Below the pieces are notes generated by a model that was not told the DNA's origin, did not search any database, and saw only the letters and a list, made by a program, of their open reading frames with translations. This document shows positions 5,218 through 6,415 of a stretch of DNA of 6,415 nt, in pieces (within the stretch, counting starts at the first letter, position 1; every line of letters starts with the position of its first letter). The translations under genes and the position numbers were made by a program. The DNA is from Alphaproteobacteria bacterium (GTDB taxonomy: Bacteria > Pseudomonadota > Alphaproteobacteria > ATCC43930 > CGMCC-115725), in the NCBI GenBank assembly GCA_028866355.1, contig JAGWIH010000137.1, forward strand, positions 1 through 6,415, in the 5' to 3' direction.

Positions 5218-6415
5218 TCAGCTGCCGCAGTGGCACCCGATGCGCGTGCCGGCTTGCCGGTGAGTAGCGGCAAGGAGAGCAGCGTCAGCGCGGCGACCAC
5301 GATGAAGACGCTGCGCGGATGCGCCTGATCCATCAGCCAGCCGAACAGCAGCGGTGCGGCGATCCCCGCGAAGTTGAACCCGGTCGAGACGAAACCGAAG
5401 ACCTTGCCGAACGACCCATGTGGCGTCGCGGCGCGCACGATCATGTCACGCGACGGCTGGATCACGCCGTTGAGGAAGCCGCTCAACGCCATCACCATTG
5501 CCAGGACGCCGGCACCCAGGTCGACGAGGCCGACAAGGAGAATGAGCGCGCCGCTGCCGATGAAGCCGACGACAGCGACGAATTCGTGGCGATGCGCACG
5601 CGTCGCGACATAGCCGCCGGCGAGGACGCCAATCGCGTTGCAGAGCAGATAGGCCGATAGGACGAAATTCGCCGTGGCGACGGGCGTGCCGTAAAGCGCA
5701 CCCAGAGCGACGATCGAGAACCCGCTAATTCCGCCCGTCGCCATCGACAGGATCACAAAAAACGCGACGTTGCGAATGATCGGCGGCGAGAACAATAAAT
5801 GCCAACCGGTCTTGTCGCTGACGGCGGGTGACGTGGGCGTGACGCGCGGCGCGGCGACCGGTTCCGGCAAGGCGTCGCGGTTCAGCAACAGCACCAGTGC
5901 CATGCCGAAGCCGAAGACCGACGCGCCGACAAACGCGCCATGCCAGCCCCAGAGCTTGGCGAAAAACAGCATGGTCACCGGCGCGATGGCGGTGCCAAGT
6001 GTGCCGAAAAAGGTGTGGATCGAGAACGCCTGGCCGATCCGGCGCCCGGGAATCGAATGCGACAGAATCGAGTAATCGGCGGGGTGATAGATGGTGTTGG
6101 CGAGACCCATTAGCGCCATGCCGCCGACCAGGGCGGCATAAGACGGTATCGAGCCGGCGATGATCACGCCGACGCCGCTCAGCACGAGCCCACCCATCAG
6201 CAGGCGCCGCGCGCCGAACCGGTCGGTGAGGAAACCGGCCGGCGGCTGGAAAACCAACGAGACGACGTTGAAGGCGGCGATTGCCATGCCCAGTTCGGCG
6301 TAGTTCACGGCATAGTCCGCGCGTACGAACGCGAATAGCGGCGGCAGGACCAGCATGTAAACGTGGCTGACGAAATGCGCGCCGCTGACCAGGCCGATGA
6401 TCTTCGCGTCCCGCG
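5214..6415 (-). CDS. Major facilitator superfamily transporter, Fsr-like (5' end outside the window)
   Basis: A proton-coupled type of secondary transporter with about 12 predicted membrane helices in two halves joined by a hydrophilic loop (near 5810-5870). 400 codons are visible. The first in-window Met is at 6354-6356, but the frame stays open to the window edge and reads DAKIIGLVSGAHFVSHVY before it, a typical first helix, so the true start lies beyond 6415. MFS motif A appears as GFLTDRFGARR (6204-6236). After helix 4, the segment beginning IYHPADYSILSHSIPGRR and continuing SIHTFFGTLG resembles the fosmidomycin-resistance (Fsr) branch of exporters. The substrate cannot be told from sequence. 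It is transcribed toward hpnL with overlapping stop codons and is not part of the hopanoid operon. A link to hopanoids is only positional. Confidence 0.87.
   Translation of the reverse strand, partial: RDAKIIGLVSGAHFVSHVYMLVLPPLFAFVRADYAVNYAELGMAIAAFNVVSLVFQPPAGFLTDRFGARRLLMGGLVLSGVGVIIAGSIPSYAALVGGMALMGLANTIYHPADYSILSHSIPGRRIGQAFSIHTFFGTLGTAIAPVTMLFFAKLWGWHGAFVGASVFGFGMALVLLLNRDALPEPVAAPRVTPTSPAVSDKTGWHLLFSPPIIRNVAFFVILSMATGGISGFSIVALGALYGTPVATANFVLSAYLLCNAIGVLAGGYVATRAHRHEFVAVVGFIGSGALILLVGLVDLGAGVLAMVMALSGFLNGVIQPSRDMIVRAATPHGSFGKVFGFVSTGFNFAGIAAPLLFGWLMDQAHPRSVFIVVAALTLLSLPLLTGKPARASGATAAAD

Noticed and set aside
5319..5660. 113-residue plus-strand ORF opposite the MFS gene
   Set aside because: Rich in charged residues with no motif; it is the shadow of transporter codons on the other strand.

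Overview
The window reads as GC-rich chromosomal DNA from an alphaproteobacterium. The main pointers are a PleD-type response regulator/diguanylate cyclase directly followed by a convergent rpmG (cysteine-free ribosomal protein L33), and a set of hopanoid side-chain genes. The exact genus cannot be fixed from the sequence. Both ends of the window cut through genes.

Layout. Positions 1-1086 (+) hold the C-terminal four fifths of pleD: the tail of the first receiver domain, a degenerate second receiver and an intact GGDEF domain with an inhibitory site. A strong hairpin with T-tracts on both sides (1113-1144) can terminate pleD and the convergent rpmG (1167-1337, -). rpmG is missed by ORF callers with a high length cut-off. 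It has a near-consensus sigma70-type promoter (1373-1401, -). A YjbQ/UPF0047-family gene (about 1441-1860, +) is divergent from rpmG.

Positions 1861-2139 form a non-coding leader with a candidate promoter, a canonical four-run G-quadruplex motif, an inverted repeat and short direct repeats. It precedes a tightly coupled three-gene operon: hpnI (2140-3360), hpnK (3350-4240) and hpnL (4237-5217), which overlap by 11 and 4 nt. HpnI is a GT2/GT21-like glycosyltransferase, HpnK a ChbG/YdjC-type deacetylase and HpnL a polytopic UPF0104-type membrane protein. From published work on the family, HpnI adds N-acetylglucosamine to bacteriohopanetetrol and HpnK deacetylates it. The usual next enzyme, the radical-SAM protein HpnJ that makes the cyclitol ether, is not in the window.

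The last gene (5214-6415, -) is a 5'-truncated major facilitator transporter resembling the Fsr (fosmidomycin resistance) branch. It converges on hpnL, and the two stop codons share bases.

The genes fall into three functional groups: c-di-GMP signalling and a ribosomal protein; hopanoid head-group decoration, presumably at the inner membrane; and a drug/solute exporter. I see no CRISPR array, tRNA, rRNA, insertion sequence or phage gene. No wholly unknown system is evident. The most unusual element is the structured, G-quadruplex-capable leader of the hopanoid operon.
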